DNA of 8,828 bases from JAZLGI01 sp045616225 (GCA_045616225.1 JAZLGI010000072.1:1-8828); one strand, 5' to 3'. Positions 1 through 7,918 are shown, numbered from the stretch's first letter. The notes: generated from the sequence alone by a model not told the origin. Translations and numbers: made by a program.

Positions 1-918
1 GCACACGTAGAAGCACTAATTAAAAACGGTGCACATATAGTAGGAACGACAGATTTTACCCAAAAAGTAAATGCATATCTTCCTGATCAGTTGGAAGGAG
101 AATTTGATTACATCTTTCTTATGACAAAACAACTGGATAACAAAAATACAGTTGAAATGTTGGATAAACATATAAAGAAGACAGGAGCCCTTTGTACAAT
201 GCAAAACGGACTTCCGGAACCGGAAATAGCAGACATTCTTGGCAAAGACAGAACTTTGGGCTGTACAATTGCATGGGGCGCTACAATGTCAAATCCTGGA
301 GAGAGCACTTTGACATCTTCTACAGATGCTCTGACTTTTGGACTGGGTGCGCCTTATCCTGAGGCTGAGAAACACATAGAAACAGTGAAAAGCATACTTG
401 AACTCATGGGACCGGTTGTTGTTGAAAAAAACTTCATAGGTGCAAGATGGTCAAAACTTCTGATTAATGCTGCATTCAGCGGAATGAGTGCCGTAACAAA
501 CCAAACATTTGGCGGAGTATGTGAAAATAAAAAAGCCAGAACCTGTGCTCAGGCTATCATGAAAGAATGTATAGACGTAACTCATAAAGCCGGAATTAAG
601 ATAGAACCAGTTCAGGGAAAAGACATTGTTAAACTGTTTGACTACAAAAACAATTTTAAGAAAGCTGTTTCATTTGCTTTAATTCCAATTGCAATGAAAA
701 AACATTACGAAATTAAAGCCAGTATGTTAGCAGATTTGGAAAGAGGAAAACTCTGTGAAGTAGATGCAATTGACGGTTCTGTCTGCAATGAAGGAGACAA
801 GGTTGGGGTAGAGACCCCATTTTGCGACAAAGTAGTTGAACTTGTCCACGGATTTGAGCAGGGAAAAGGAAAACCTTGTATTGAAAACCTCAAATACTTT
901 GACAGCCTTCTTAAATAA
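1..918 (+). CDS. panE: 2-dehydropantoate 2-reductase (ketopantoate reductase) family protein, 5'-truncated by window edge
   Basis: The frame is open from base 1, so the gene starts outside the window; the TTG at 91 is internal. About 305 residues are visible and end at TAA 916-918. Family knowledge: PanE/ApbA reduces ketopantoate to pantoate with NADPH, in the cytoplasm, on the pantothenate/CoA route. Seen here: the QNGLPEPE segment with the conserved Asn (codon about 205), the helical signature WSKLLINAAFSGMSAVTN with the expected catalytic Lys at codon 454-456, and the C-terminal GKLCEVDAIDGSV block with the substrate-binding Glu at codon 757-759. The NADP-binding Gly-rich N-terminus lies before the window. 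The gene is convergent with smpB. It could be a PanE paralogue acting on another 2-keto acid, because many genomes carry several; the family assignment is firm, the exact substrate is not. Confidence 0.85.
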   Translation, partial: AHVEALIKNGAHIVGTTDFTQKVNAYLPDQLEGEFDYIFLMTKQLDNKNTVEMLDKHIKKTGALCTMQNGLPEPEIADILGKDRTLGCTIAWGATMSNPGESTLTSSTDALTFGLGAPYPEAEKHIETVKSILELMGPVVVEKNFIGARWSKLLINAAFSGMSAVTNQTFGGVCENKKARTCAQAIMKECIDVTHKAGIKIEPVQGKDIVKLFDYKNNFKKAVSFALIPIAMKKHYEIKASMLADLERGKLCEVDAIDGSVCNEGDKVGVETPFCDKVVELVHGFEQGKGKPCIENLKYFDSLLK

Positions 919-946
919 TTTCAATAAATACAAAGCATTTTGAAAT
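918..946. terminator. weak AT-rich inverted repeat between convergent panE and smpB
   Basis: ATTTCAA (918-924) and TTGAAAT (940-946) form a 7-bp stem around a 15-nt loop, in the only spacer between two convergent genes. There is no GC-rich stem and no clear U tract on either strand. A role as bidirectional terminator is inferred from position only. Confidence 0.3.
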
Positions 947-950
947 ATCT

Positions 951-1424
951 CTAGAATTTATATTCTTTGGCTTCTCGTTTTGCCTGACGGTCAAGGTCTC
1001 GTTCTTTTATTGCGTCTTTTTTGTCGTGTAGGGCTTTTCCTCTACATAGAGAAACCGTAACTTTTATAAGATTTCCTTTTAAGTAAACCTTTGTAGGAAT
1101 TAGAGTAAGACCTTTTTCTTCTACTTTTCGCCTTAGCCTTTTTATTTCCTGTTTGTGAACAAGAAGCCTTCTGTTTTGGCTTGGGTTATGATTAAAAATA
1201 GAACCCTTATCGTAAGGCTGAATAGTAAAACCAACAAGAATAAGCTCTCCGTCAATGATTTTTATGTAAGAATCAGTGAAAGAAAATTTTCCCTGTCTCA
1301 GAGATTTTACCTCAGTTCCTGCAAGAGATATTCCAGCCTCCAAATCATCTGTAATTTCGTAATTAAAGAAAGCTTTTTTATTTGTCTGTAAAACTTTAAT
1401 TGCCTGTTTTGTTTCTGAATTCAT
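951..1424 (-). CDS. smpB: SsrA-binding protein SmpB
   Basis: 157 residues, the usual SmpB length. SmpB binds the tRNA-like part of tmRNA and carries it into the A site of stalled ribosomes, so that the nascent chain is tagged and the ribosome released. Visible signatures are the N-terminal NKKAFFNYEI, the EAGISLAGTEVKSLRQG block of the OB-fold, LLVHKQEIKRL, and LVSLCRGK-type strands leading to GKALHDKKDAIKERD. A basic tail (DRQAKREAKEYKF) follows, of the kind that becomes helical in the empty mRNA channel. The start is the ATG at 1424, one base after the TAA of the upstream gene (TAACATG), with no clear Shine-Dalgarno, so translational coupling is likely. I see no tmRNA gene (ssrA) in the window. 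Confidence 0.96.
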   Translation of the reverse strand: MNSETKQAIKVLQTNKKAFFNYEITDDLEAGISLAGTEVKSLRQGKFSFTDSYIKIIDGELILVGFTIQPYDKGSIFNHNPSQNRRLLVHKQEIKRLRRKVEEKGLTLIPTKVYLKGNLIKVTVSLCRGKALHDKKDAIKERDLDRQAKREAKEYKF

Positions 1425-1425
1425 G

Positions 1426-2733
1426 TTAGTACCAGATTATTCTAAAACCCATATAGTCAGAGCAAAGATTCTTAGGAGCTGTTCCCACATCCAAAGCATT
1501 GATTTCCGTTTTGGAAATATAGCTTCCGCCTTTTATGATACTTTCCAAAGAAGCCCCTGTGGAAAGTATGAAATTGTAAGCAGCATCTTTTTCTGAAATG
1601 TGAGGGATGTAGTCAGAAGATGTTAATTCCCATACTCCTCCAAGCATTGCAGAAGGAAAGTTTGAGATAACGGCAGGAACCAAAGATTTCTGCATTCCTG
1701 TATTTGGACAAGAAATACAACAGGAAATCCACTGAGATTCTGTAGGCATACAAACAGTTTTGCCGGTTTTTTCTGTTAGCCATTTACAGAAAGCTTCAGC
1801 TGCATAATAGCTGACATTTCTTACCGGTTTATTTGTTGAAACAGCAGTGGAAAGATTTACACCTGCAAGATAGTAATCATCTACAAGACCTTGTTTTATC
1901 AAAGATTCCTTTTCAGATAGATTCCACTGCGGGTTTTCTTTGACAAAAGCTGCATACTGAGATTCTGTAATGCAAATCTGAGAAACAGAGAATTTTCCCG
2001 TGTCAAAACCCTTTATGTCATTGAGCCAAGTTTCAGAAAACTTCAATTTATCATTGTAGTCAGCTTTTTCCCTTGTAGAGAAAGATGTTTCTTCCAGAGA
2101 TGGAACGCTTATGCTTAGACCTGCAAGAGAACAGGCATTTGCAAAATCATCTTTCATTTCTTCTGTGGTAATGAAAAATGAAGCATTTGTAAGAATTTCC
2201 GTTAACTGCGGTTTAAACTCACTTTCTGAAACAGTTTTTACAAATTCCGTAAACAGAGGTGCATAACGGAAGGTGTCATCATATTCCATTATTGCAGAGT
2301 AGGCACCTAAATCTGTGAAGAATTCAGAAACAACAGCATCAAATGCTTTTCTGTTAAGAGTCTTGTCAGAACTAACGGTCATTTTTCTTGGAAACATCCA
2401 TGTCATGAAAACAGGATGTGAAACTTTTATGTTTTTGTAATCCAAAGAAATACCGTTTACTTTAAATTCAACTGAATATTCACCGCTTGGAATAAAACGG
2501 GTAAAAGGAGTACCGCCTATATAGTCTCCGTCTAAATAAACAGCGGCATTATTGGCGTTGGAATAAAAAGAAACGCGTTTTCCACCTTTTACAATCCCAG
2601 GCAAAAAACAAATAAAAAAGATTGCCAAAACAAGAATCATTGCATATAGAATAGTGAGCCAGAGCCCTGGTTTAAGACCAAATAGAGGTTTGATGTGTAC
2701 AGGTTCTACCTTTGGAAGTTCTTTGCGTTTCAT
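1426..2733 (-). CDS. membrane-anchored PEGA-domain protein with C-terminal formylglycine-enzyme (SUMF1)-like domain
   Basis: 435 residues. Layout: short basic cytoplasmic N-terminus; one hydrophobic segment at about residues 23-48, acting as signal anchor; a PEGA domain at about 52-120 (VYLDGDYIGGTP, then FIPSGEYSVEF); a helical linker at about 125-240; and a SUMF1/FGE-type lectin-like fold at about 245-435. The last domain shows ITESQYAAFV, KPVRNVSYYAAEAFCKWL, MPTESQW, GGVWELTSSDY, IKGGSY and a final MGFRIIWY. It probably sits outside the inner membrane. The paired active-site cysteines of true formylglycine-generating enzymes, expected just after GGSY, are replaced here (GGSYISKTEIN), so catalysis of that kind is unlikely. 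A binding or structural envelope role is inferred. It is transcribed ahead of smpB, 1 nt apart, and divergently from lepB. No good Shine-Dalgarno is seen before the ATG. Confidence 0.85.
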   Translation of the reverse strand: MKRKELPKVEPVHIKPLFGLKPGLWLTILYAMILVLAIFFICFLPGIVKGGKRVSFYSNANNAAVYLDGDYIGGTPFTRFIPSGEYSVEFKVNGISLDYKNIKVSHPVFMTWMFPRKMTVSSDKTLNRKAFDAVVSEFFTDLGAYSAIMEYDDTFRYAPLFTEFVKTVSESEFKPQLTEILTNASFFITTEEMKDDFANACSLAGLSISVPSLEETSFSTREKADYNDKLKFSETWLNDIKGFDTGKFSVSQICITESQYAAFVKENPQWNLSEKESLIKQGLVDDYYLAGVNLSTAVSTNKPVRNVSYYAAEAFCKWLTEKTGKTVCMPTESQWISCCISCPNTGMQKSLVPAVISNFPSAMLGGVWELTSSDYIPHISEKDAAYNFILSTGASLESIIKGGSYISKTEINALDVGTAPKNLCSDYMGFRIIWY

Positions 2734-2752
2734 GGGGCAAAATTACCATTTA

Positions 2753-2782
2753 TTGTCACAATAATCAACATTGTGTTATTAT
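2753..2782 (+). promoter_or_regulatory. sigma70-type promoter for the lepB operon
   Basis: TTGTCA (2753-2758, 5 of 6 to consensus), 18-bp spacer, TATTAT (2777-2782, 5 of 6). Initiation would be expected near 2788-2790, which coincides with the GTG proposed as the lepB start. It lies in the 55-bp divergent spacer. I found no equally good minus-strand pair for the other operon. Confidence 0.55.
2757..2775. promoter_or_regulatory. inverted repeat between the -35 and -10 boxes, possible operator
   Basis: CACAAT (2757-2762) and ATTGTG (2770-2775) are perfect 6-bp arms around a 7-nt centre, inside the spacer of the lepB promoter and in the divergent intergenic region. A regulator bound here could affect both directions. 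No regulator family is recognised and the arms are short. Confidence 0.3.
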
Positions 2783-2788
2783 AGTTTC

Positions 2789-3784
2789 GTGGACAAATTT
2801 TTTGATAAAGTACAGTTAACTACAGAAAAGATTCTTACAAAGAGAAAGGCAAAAGCCCTTTACAAAAAACAGAACAAAACCGTTGTCTCTGAAATATTGG
2901 ACTGGCTAGATGCCATAGCTTTTGCCGTAGTTGTTGTCCTGATACTCAATTTGCTTCTTTTTCAGCTTTTTGTAATACCTTCTCCTTCCATGCAAAACAC
3001 ACTCATGATTGGGGACAGAGTTGTTGTTGGAAAATTTACCTACGGGTGTGAACTCTACCCGGAAGGTCCTAAAGTTTTCACAGGCAGAATTCCTGACAGA
3101 GACGAAATCATTACATTCTATAATCCCGAATATAAAAGCAAGGGAGGACTATACTCCACATTCTCAACAGTTCTCTACATGGCAACTTTTTCACTTGTCA
3201 ACATAGACAGAAATGAAGACGGAAGCATTGCAGAAAAACTCCTTGTCAAAAGGACTGCAGGAGTAGGCGGAGACACTGTAAAATTTATAGACGGAAACGC
3301 ATGGATAAAGGCAAGCGGAACAGGAGAATATGTAGATGAAAGTGTTTTCAGAAAAGAAAATGCAATGTCAGTTGCTCCGCATAGAAGCATAGAGAAAGAT
3401 ACTTACACACCATATTACGCATACGCCAGAATCAAAGGCTTGACAGACAGCGGAGTAGCTGCTACAGATATTTCCCAACATCTTGTTTCAGATTATAAAA
3501 AACTAACAGAAGATGAGTTTTTCACAGATTACTGGTGCCTTGAAAAGATGATAGCAGAAGGTGCAAGAATGGCAGACCCTTGTGATACTGGTTCAAGAAG
3601 CAAATGGACAAAGTACAACACAGGAATCTATGTACCTCAGGAAAATGTCCTTCCTCTTGGAGATAACAGAGATAACTCGGGAGACGGAAGATACTTTGGA
3701 CCTGTTCATGTAGACAAAGTAAACGGTCATGTGATAAGCATTTTCTGGCCTTTTTCCCATGTTAAAGGACTCTCCGGAAGATGA
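2789..3784 (+). CDS. lepB: signal peptidase I
   Basis: Membrane serine protease that removes signal peptides from exported proteins, with its active site on the outer face of the inner membrane. The GTG at 2789 gives 331 residues. An in-frame TTG at 2771 lies upstream of the predicted transcription start and is disfavoured. One strong membrane segment is at about residues 40-62. It is followed by box B IPSPSMQNTL with catalytic Ser67, the GDRVVVGKF block, box D LLVKRTAGVGGDTV with catalytic Lys154, and box E LPLGDNRDNSGDGRYFGPV. About 85 residues separate the Ser and the Lys, longer than in the E. coli enzyme, so the first periplasmic part carries an insertion. The C-terminus ends with IFWPFSHVKGLSGR. 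The TGA overlaps the hemW ATG (ATGA, 3781-3784), which indicates translational coupling. Start confidence is moderate; family confidence is very high. Confidence 0.95.
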   Translation: MDKFFDKVQLTTEKILTKRKAKALYKKQNKTVVSEILDWLDAIAFAVVVVLILNLLLFQLFVIPSPSMQNTLMIGDRVVVGKFTYGCELYPEGPKVFTGRIPDRDEIITFYNPEYKSKGGLYSTFSTVLYMATFSLVNIDRNEDGSIAEKLLVKRTAGVGGDTVKFIDGNAWIKASGTGEYVDESVFRKENAMSVAPHRSIEKDTYTPYYAYARIKGLTDSGVAATDISQHLVSDYKKLTEDEFFTDYWCLEKMIAEGARMADPCDTGSRSKWTKYNTGIYVPQENVLPLGDNRDNSGDGRYFGPVHVDKVNGHVISIFWPFSHVKGLSGR

Positions 3785-4923
3785 GCTTTCTGGAGAAATT
3801 TGACTATTCAAAAAGACTTTCCCTTTATATTCATATTCCTTTTTGTGCAAAGAAATGTGATTACTGTGCTTTTTATTCAATTCCCAAGACAGATATGGCA
3901 ATAAAAGACTTTTACACATCTCAGATAGTAAGAGAAATAAAGCAGGTAAACCGTTGTATGAACGGTAAACCATATTACACAGCATTCATAGGCGGTGGTA
4001 ATCCCGGATGCCTTGGAACAGACAACCTTAAGAAGATAGCAAAGGCAGTTTGTCATAACGGAAGACCTGTAGAGTTTACAACAGAGATGAATCCGGAAAG
4101 CTTGGATTCAAAAATGACTGTCTTGTTTGAAAAGTATTTCACAAGGCTATCTATGGGAGTTCAGAGTCTTGATAGAAATGCTCTGAGTTTTCTTGGCAGA
4201 AATGCAGATTATGAAGAAACTGTACGCGGTCTTGATTTGTCTCAGCAAATATCATTAAAGACTGGCTGTGAAATAAATTACGATATGATTACCTGCTTGG
4301 GAGATTTTCACAATTCACTTGAAGATATCAAACAGCTTACAAGTAAATTCCCTTCTAATCATCTAAGTGTTTATTCTCTTACTTTGGAAGAGGGAACTCC
4401 TCTTTACAATAAAAAACCTTCTCTGCCTGACGAAGACAAACAGGCAGACATTCTGCAAGAAATTTGGGACTATTTAAAAACTATCGGTTTTGAACATTAT
4501 GAAGTTTCCAACTTTGCAAGAAATAACAAGAAATCACTCCATAATGAAGTTTATTGGGATTATCAACAGTATATGGGGCTTGGTTGTTCAGCTGCTTCCA
4601 CAGCCTTCAAAAACGGAAAAGCAACAAGAATAACAATAGACAATTCCGTGATAGATTTAATTAAGAAAAGTTCTTTTGAACTGGCAAATTATGAAGAGCT
4701 TTCTGCTACAGAAATGCGTGAAGAATTCATCTGCATGGGACTTAGACATACAAGCGGGCTGGATTTGTTAAGACTGGAAAATGAGTTTAAAGTCAGAAGA
4801 GGAGACATTCCAAACGGTTTTTCTATAGAAGACGGACGGCTCAAACCAAATGACTTTGGGCTTTTGACTGCTGATGCCGCAGCCTTATACATTGACAGTA
4901 ATTGGTCAAGCATGTTAGATTAA
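3781..4923 (+). CDS. hemW: HemW-type radical SAM protein (coproporphyrinogen oxidase-like heme chaperone)
   Basis: 380 residues. The N-terminal radical SAM motif YIHIPFCAKKCDYCAF places Cys22, Cys26 and Cys29 to ligate a 4Fe-4S cluster. The residue two after the last Cys is Phe, as in HemW, where true HemN has a fourth Cys. Further HemN/HemW signatures are EMNPESLD, RLSMGVQSLD, HLSVYSLTLEEGTPLY, YEVSNFAR and HNEVYWDYQQYMGLGCSA, with a wHTH-like C-terminal domain at about 310-380. The family includes heme chaperones that bind heme and deliver it to client enzymes; older annotations as oxygen-independent coproporphyrinogen III oxidase are usually wrong for this branch. One oddity is that the usual GGGTPS after the first strand reads GGGNPG here. 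Translation is coupled to lepB by the ATGA overlap. Confidence 0.9.
   Translation: MSFLEKFDYSKRLSLYIHIPFCAKKCDYCAFYSIPKTDMAIKDFYTSQIVREIKQVNRCMNGKPYYTAFIGGGNPGCLGTDNLKKIAKAVCHNGRPVEFTTEMNPESLDSKMTVLFEKYFTRLSMGVQSLDRNALSFLGRNADYEETVRGLDLSQQISLKTGCEINYDMITCLGDFHNSLEDIKQLTSKFPSNHLSVYSLTLEEGTPLYNKKPSLPDEDKQADILQEIWDYLKTIGFEHYEVSNFARNNKKSLHNEVYWDYQQYMGLGCSAASTAFKNGKATRITIDNSVIDLIKKSSFELANYEELSATEMREEFICMGLRHTSGLDLLRLENEFKVRRGDIPNGFSIEDGRLKPNDFGLLTADAAALYIDSNWSSMLD
4892..4921 (+). promoter_or_regulatory. candidate internal promoter for yebC-ruvCAB
   Basis: TTGACA (4892-4897) and TAGATT (4916-4921) are separated by 18 bp at the very end of hemW. The same two hexamers, 17 bp apart, precede the tRNA-Val in this window. 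Transcription would start near 4928, giving a leader of about 30 nt to the yebC ATG. Overlap with coding sequence lowers confidence. Confidence 0.4.
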
Positions 4924-4958
4924 TTTAGTTAATTCTTATATCAAGACAAGAGGTTTTC

Positions 4959-5699
4959 ATGTCAGGTCATAGTAAATGGGCTACAATTAAACACAAGAAA
5001 GGAATCGCAGACCAGAAGCGTGGTCAGAAATTTACAAAGCTTATAAAAGAAATAAGCGTTGCAGCAAAGATGGGCGGTCCGGATCCGGAAACAAACTCTG
5101 CACTCAGAACAGCAGTTCTTAAAGCACGTGCAGAAAACATGCCAAAGGACAACATAGAAAGAGCTATTTCAAAGGGTAGCGGAGAAATGGCAAACGCAAC
5201 ATTCTATGAACTCACCTATGAAGGCTATGCACCTGGTGGAGTTGCAATTATTATTGATACACTCACAGACAACAAGAACAGAACAGCATCTGACGTAAGA
5301 AGTACTCTTACAAAGCTTGGTGGTACACTTGGAACATCAGGTTGTGTTTCATACATGTTCCAGACAAAGGGTGTAATTACATACGACGCAGAGAAATATT
5401 CAGAAGATGATATTTTTGCGGCAGCACTTGATAACGGTGCAGAAGATGTCTCTACAGAAGATGGAACAATTGAGGTAACAACTTCTCCTGCAGACTTCGG
5501 AAAGGTTCTTGAAGCAATGCAGGCTGCCGGCTTTGAACAGGAAAGTGCAGATATCAACAAGATAGCTGATAACATGGTTGCACTTGATAAAGAAAAAGCA
5601 CAGAAGGTTATGAATATCGTAGAGCGTCTTGAAGATCTTGATGACGTTCAGATGGTTTCAACAAACCTTGAACTTCCTGAAGATTTTGACGAAGAGTGA
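4959..5699 (+). CDS. yebC: YebC/PmpR/TACO1-family protein
   Basis: 246 residues, the normal length. The canonical N-terminus MSGHSKWATIKHKKG leads into the helical domain (DQKRGQKFTKLIKEI, AAKMGGPDPETN, LRTAVLKARAENMPKDNIERAI). The alpha/beta domains II and III follow, with YEGYAPGGVAIIIDTLTDNKNRT, the SGCVSYMF segment and a C-terminal VERLEDLDDVQ motif. The family was first described as DNA-binding regulators (PmpR) and, for YebC and mitochondrial TACO1, as ribosome-associated factors that help translation of difficult stretches such as consecutive prolines. Which role applies here cannot be read from the sequence. AAGAGG (4948-4953) lies 5 nt before the ATG and is one of the clearer ribosome binding sites in the window. 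It sits 35 nt after hemW and 6 nt before ruvC, the common yebC-ruvC linkage. Confidence 0.96.
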   Translation: MSGHSKWATIKHKKGIADQKRGQKFTKLIKEISVAAKMGGPDPETNSALRTAVLKARAENMPKDNIERAISKGSGEMANATFYELTYEGYAPGGVAIIIDTLTDNKNRTASDVRSTLTKLGGTLGTSGCVSYMFQTKGVITYDAEKYSEDDIFAAALDNGAEDVSTEDGTIEVTTSPADFGKVLEAMQAAGFEQESADINKIADNMVALDKEKAQKVMNIVERLEDLDDVQMVSTNLELPEDFDEE

Positions 5700-5705
5700 T
5701 ATAGA

Positions 5706-6206
5706 ATGCTGGTTCTTGGAATAGATCCAGGTATTGCAAATACAGGCTGGGGCATAATTGACTGCGTAGGTCAAAAGTTCCGGCCTGTTTCTTATGGGGT
5801 GATTAACACAAATCCCTCAGATTCACTGGAAAAAAGAATTGCCTTAATTGGTGCAAACGTCTCAACCATTGCACAAAAGTACCAAGTCTCACAACTTAGC
5901 ATGGAAGACATTTTCTTTGCCAAAAACGAAGTATCTGCAATTGGTGTTGCCAAAGTCATAGGTGCCGTGATTTACGCCATGTCAGTGATAAACGTACCTG
6001 TTAATCTATTTACTCCGCTTCAAATTAAGATGGCTATAACAGGCTACGGCAAGGCCGAAAAAAAACAAGTTCAGGAGATGTGCAGAATTCTTTTGGGACT
6101 TGAAAAAATACCAAGACCGGATCATGCTGCAGATGCTCTTGCGGCAGCTGTTTGTTTTGCAAATACAAATTCCACAATTAACAAATTGGGAGGAAAAATC
6201 AGATGA
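5706..6206 (+). CDS. ruvC: crossover junction endodeoxyribonuclease RuvC
   Basis: 166 residues, typical. RuvC is a dimeric RNase H-fold nuclease that makes paired nicks in Holliday junctions brought to it by RuvAB. Metal-binding residues visible: Asp7 in LGIDPGIANTGWG, Glu67 in LSMEDIFFAKN, and His140 with Asp143 in RPDHAADALAAA. His at the third position, where E. coli has Asp138, is a known variant, as in Thermus RuvC. Also present are the VAKVIGAV helix and the conserved KMAITGYGKAEKKQVQEM segment that reaches the junction core. Its TGA overlaps the ruvA ATG by 4 nt (6203-6206). Confidence 0.97.
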   Translation: MLVLGIDPGIANTGWGIIDCVGQKFRPVSYGVINTNPSDSLEKRIALIGANVSTIAQKYQVSQLSMEDIFFAKNEVSAIGVAKVIGAVIYAMSVINVPVNLFTPLQIKMAITGYGKAEKKQVQEMCRILLGLEKIPRPDHAADALAAAVCFANTNSTINKLGGKIR

Positions 6207-6832
6207 TTAATGCAGTAATAGGACAGATTGTTTGTGTAAATGCTCAGAGTGTAATAATTCTTGGCGGAAGCATAGAATATGAACTTATTATTTCTTCCCA
6301 GACGGCAACAAAGCTTTCAAATCTGCAGGGTGCAGACAGAAAAAATGTAAGACTTCTTGCCTGGCTTTCACACAAAGAAGATGCAATGACACTCTTTGGT
6401 TTTAATGATGAAGATGAAAGAAGACTGTTTCTTGAACTCATAAAAGTAAACGGAATTGGACCAAAACAGGCAATGAAGATTCTTTCAGGAGTCAGAGTCA
6501 AAGACTTTATTCAGGCACTAGATCAAAGTGATGTAAATTTCCTTTCCAAAATTCCGGGGCTTGGGGCAAAAACCAGCCAAAAAATCATACTTGCATTAAG
6601 GGATACCCTTGTATTTACACAGGATGATGCATTGCCTCAAAACGTAGCCGCCGGCAATTCTCATAAATATCAGGACATTATCGACGCCCTCGCAGAGATG
6701 GGATATGATAAGAAAAAGGTACAGGAAACTATAGCAAAGCTTCTTAAAGACAATGAACTTCTTGTTGCATCAAAAACTCAGAGTGAAACAGAAGAGTGGA
6801 TTTTCAGAAGTGCAATAGTTGCCCTAAGCTAA
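6203..6832 (+). CDS. ruvA: Holliday junction branch migration protein RuvA
   Basis: 209 residues. RuvA tetramers hold the Holliday junction open in a square-planar form and load RuvB rings. Domain I is an OB-fold at about residues 1-65. Domain II has two helix-hairpin-helix motifs, VNGIGPKQAMKIL (82-94) and IPGLGAKTSQKII (117-129). After a flexible linker at about 138-154, domain III (about 155-209, DIIDALAEMGYDKKKVQETI) is the part that contacts RuvB. GGGAGG (6188-6193), 9 nt before the ATG and inside the ruvC end, gives a strong ribosome binding site in addition to the ATGA overlap. The product pairs with RuvB, encoded 12 nt downstream. Confidence 0.97.
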   Translation: MINAVIGQIVCVNAQSVIILGGSIEYELIISSQTATKLSNLQGADRKNVRLLAWLSHKEDAMTLFGFNDEDERRLFLELIKVNGIGPKQAMKILSGVRVKDFIQALDQSDVNFLSKIPGLGAKTSQKIILALRDTLVFTQDDALPQNVAAGNSHKYQDIIDALAEMGYDKKKVQETIAKLLKDNELLVASKTQSETEEWIFRSAIVALS

Positions 6833-6844
6833 GCGGAGAGAAGA

Positions 6845-7879
6845 ATGGACCAGGTAGATTTTCTTGAAGATACATCAGTATTATCCTCAACTTTTCAAGA
6901 TGCAGATGCACAGGAAAATATTTTACGTCCAAAGTTTCTTTCTGACTTTCAGGGCCAAAAGAAAATCAAGGATAATCTTTCTGTTTTCATTAAGGCAGCA
7001 AGAGAGAGAAAAGAAGCCCTTGACCATGTATTTTTAATAGGTCCTCCAGGACTTGGTAAAACAACACTTGCTTCAATCATTGCAAATGAAATGGGTTCTG
7101 AAATTAGAATGACAAGTGCTCCTGCTTTGGATAAACCAAAAGACCTTGCAGGTATTCTTACCAACGTTACAGAAAACAGTGTTTTCTTTATAGATGAAAT
7201 CCATAGATTAAAACCTGCCTTGGAAGAAATGCTTTACATTGCAATGGAAGATTTTGAGATAGATTGGGTAATAGGACAAGGCCCAAGTGCCAGAACAATG
7301 AGAATTCCTATTCCTCATTTTACCTTAATAGGTGCAACTACAAAGGCCGGTATGGTTTCATCTCCGCTTCAGACACGTTTTGGAATAAACTGCAGGATAG
7401 AGTACTATGACGAAACAGAGCTTTCTTCAATTATAAGAAGAAGTGCAGGAATTATAGATGTCCCTATTACAGATGATGCAGTTATTCTTTTGGCAAGATG
7501 CAGTCGCGGAACACCAAGAATTGCAAACCGTCTTCTCAGAAGATTCAGAGACTTTGCAGAAGTCACTGCAAACGGAACAATTACGGAAGATGTTGTAACA
7601 ACTTCTATAAAAAGCCTTGGAATAGATTTAAACGGTCTTGAAGATCAGGACAGAAACATACTTAGGACCATAATTGAATTTTACGGCGGAGGCCCTGTTG
7701 GTGCAGAGACACTTGCAATTGCAGTTGGTGAAGCAATAGAGTCCCTGGAAAATTTCTATGAGCCATATCTTATTCAAAAAGGCTATCTTCAGAGAACTCC
7801 AAGGGGAAGAGTAGCAACAATGAAGGCTTACGAACTTCTCCATCTTGAACAAAAGGCTCCTCAAGGGATGTTATTCTAG
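6845..7879 (+). CDS. ruvB: Holliday junction branch migration helicase RuvB
   Basis: 344 residues, the usual length. RuvB is a hexameric AAA+ motor that pumps DNA through the RuvA-bound junction, driven by ATP. Motifs in order: RPKFLSDFQGQ at the start of the ATPase domain; Walker A GPPGLGKT (66-73); Walker B FFIDEIH (114-120); sensor 1 LIGATT (161-166); the arginine finger in LQTRFG (Arg178); sensor 2 RGTPRIANR (Arg225); and the C-terminal winged helix ending YLQRTPRGRVAT. All key residues are intact. The ATG at 6845 follows a GGAGAG ribosome site (6835-6840), 12 nt after ruvA. It is the last gene of the run. The sequence after it holds hairpins that may end transcription. Confidence 0.98.
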   Translation: MDQVDFLEDTSVLSSTFQDADAQENILRPKFLSDFQGQKKIKDNLSVFIKAARERKEALDHVFLIGPPGLGKTTLASIIANEMGSEIRMTSAPALDKPKDLAGILTNVTENSVFFIDEIHRLKPALEEMLYIAMEDFEIDWVIGQGPSARTMRIPIPHFTLIGATTKAGMVSSPLQTRFGINCRIEYYDETELSSIIRRSAGIIDVPITDDAVILLARCSRGTPRIANRLLRRFRDFAEVTANGTITEDVVTTSIKSLGIDLNGLEDQDRNILRTIIEFYGGGPVGAETLAIAVGEAIESLENFYEPYLIQKGYLQRTPRGRVATMKAYELLHLEQKAPQGMLF

Positions 7880-7918
7880 AATAAATTTCAAAACTTAAGC
7901 TTTCCTCTGATAGAGCTC

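Noticed and set aside
91..93. TTG at 91 as the start of the panE-like gene
   Set aside because: The frame is open back to base 1 and encodes plausible family sequence, and the Rossmann part of the enzyme must lie upstream.
2771..2788. TTG at 2771 as the lepB start
   Set aside because: It lies between the -35 and -10 boxes of the best promoter and has no ribosome site. The GTG at 2789 is preferred.
3593..3985. A 130-codon minus-strand open frame over the lepB/hemW joint
   Set aside because: It is antisense to two well-supported genes, including box E of LepB and the radical SAM motif of HemW, and has no family resemblance.
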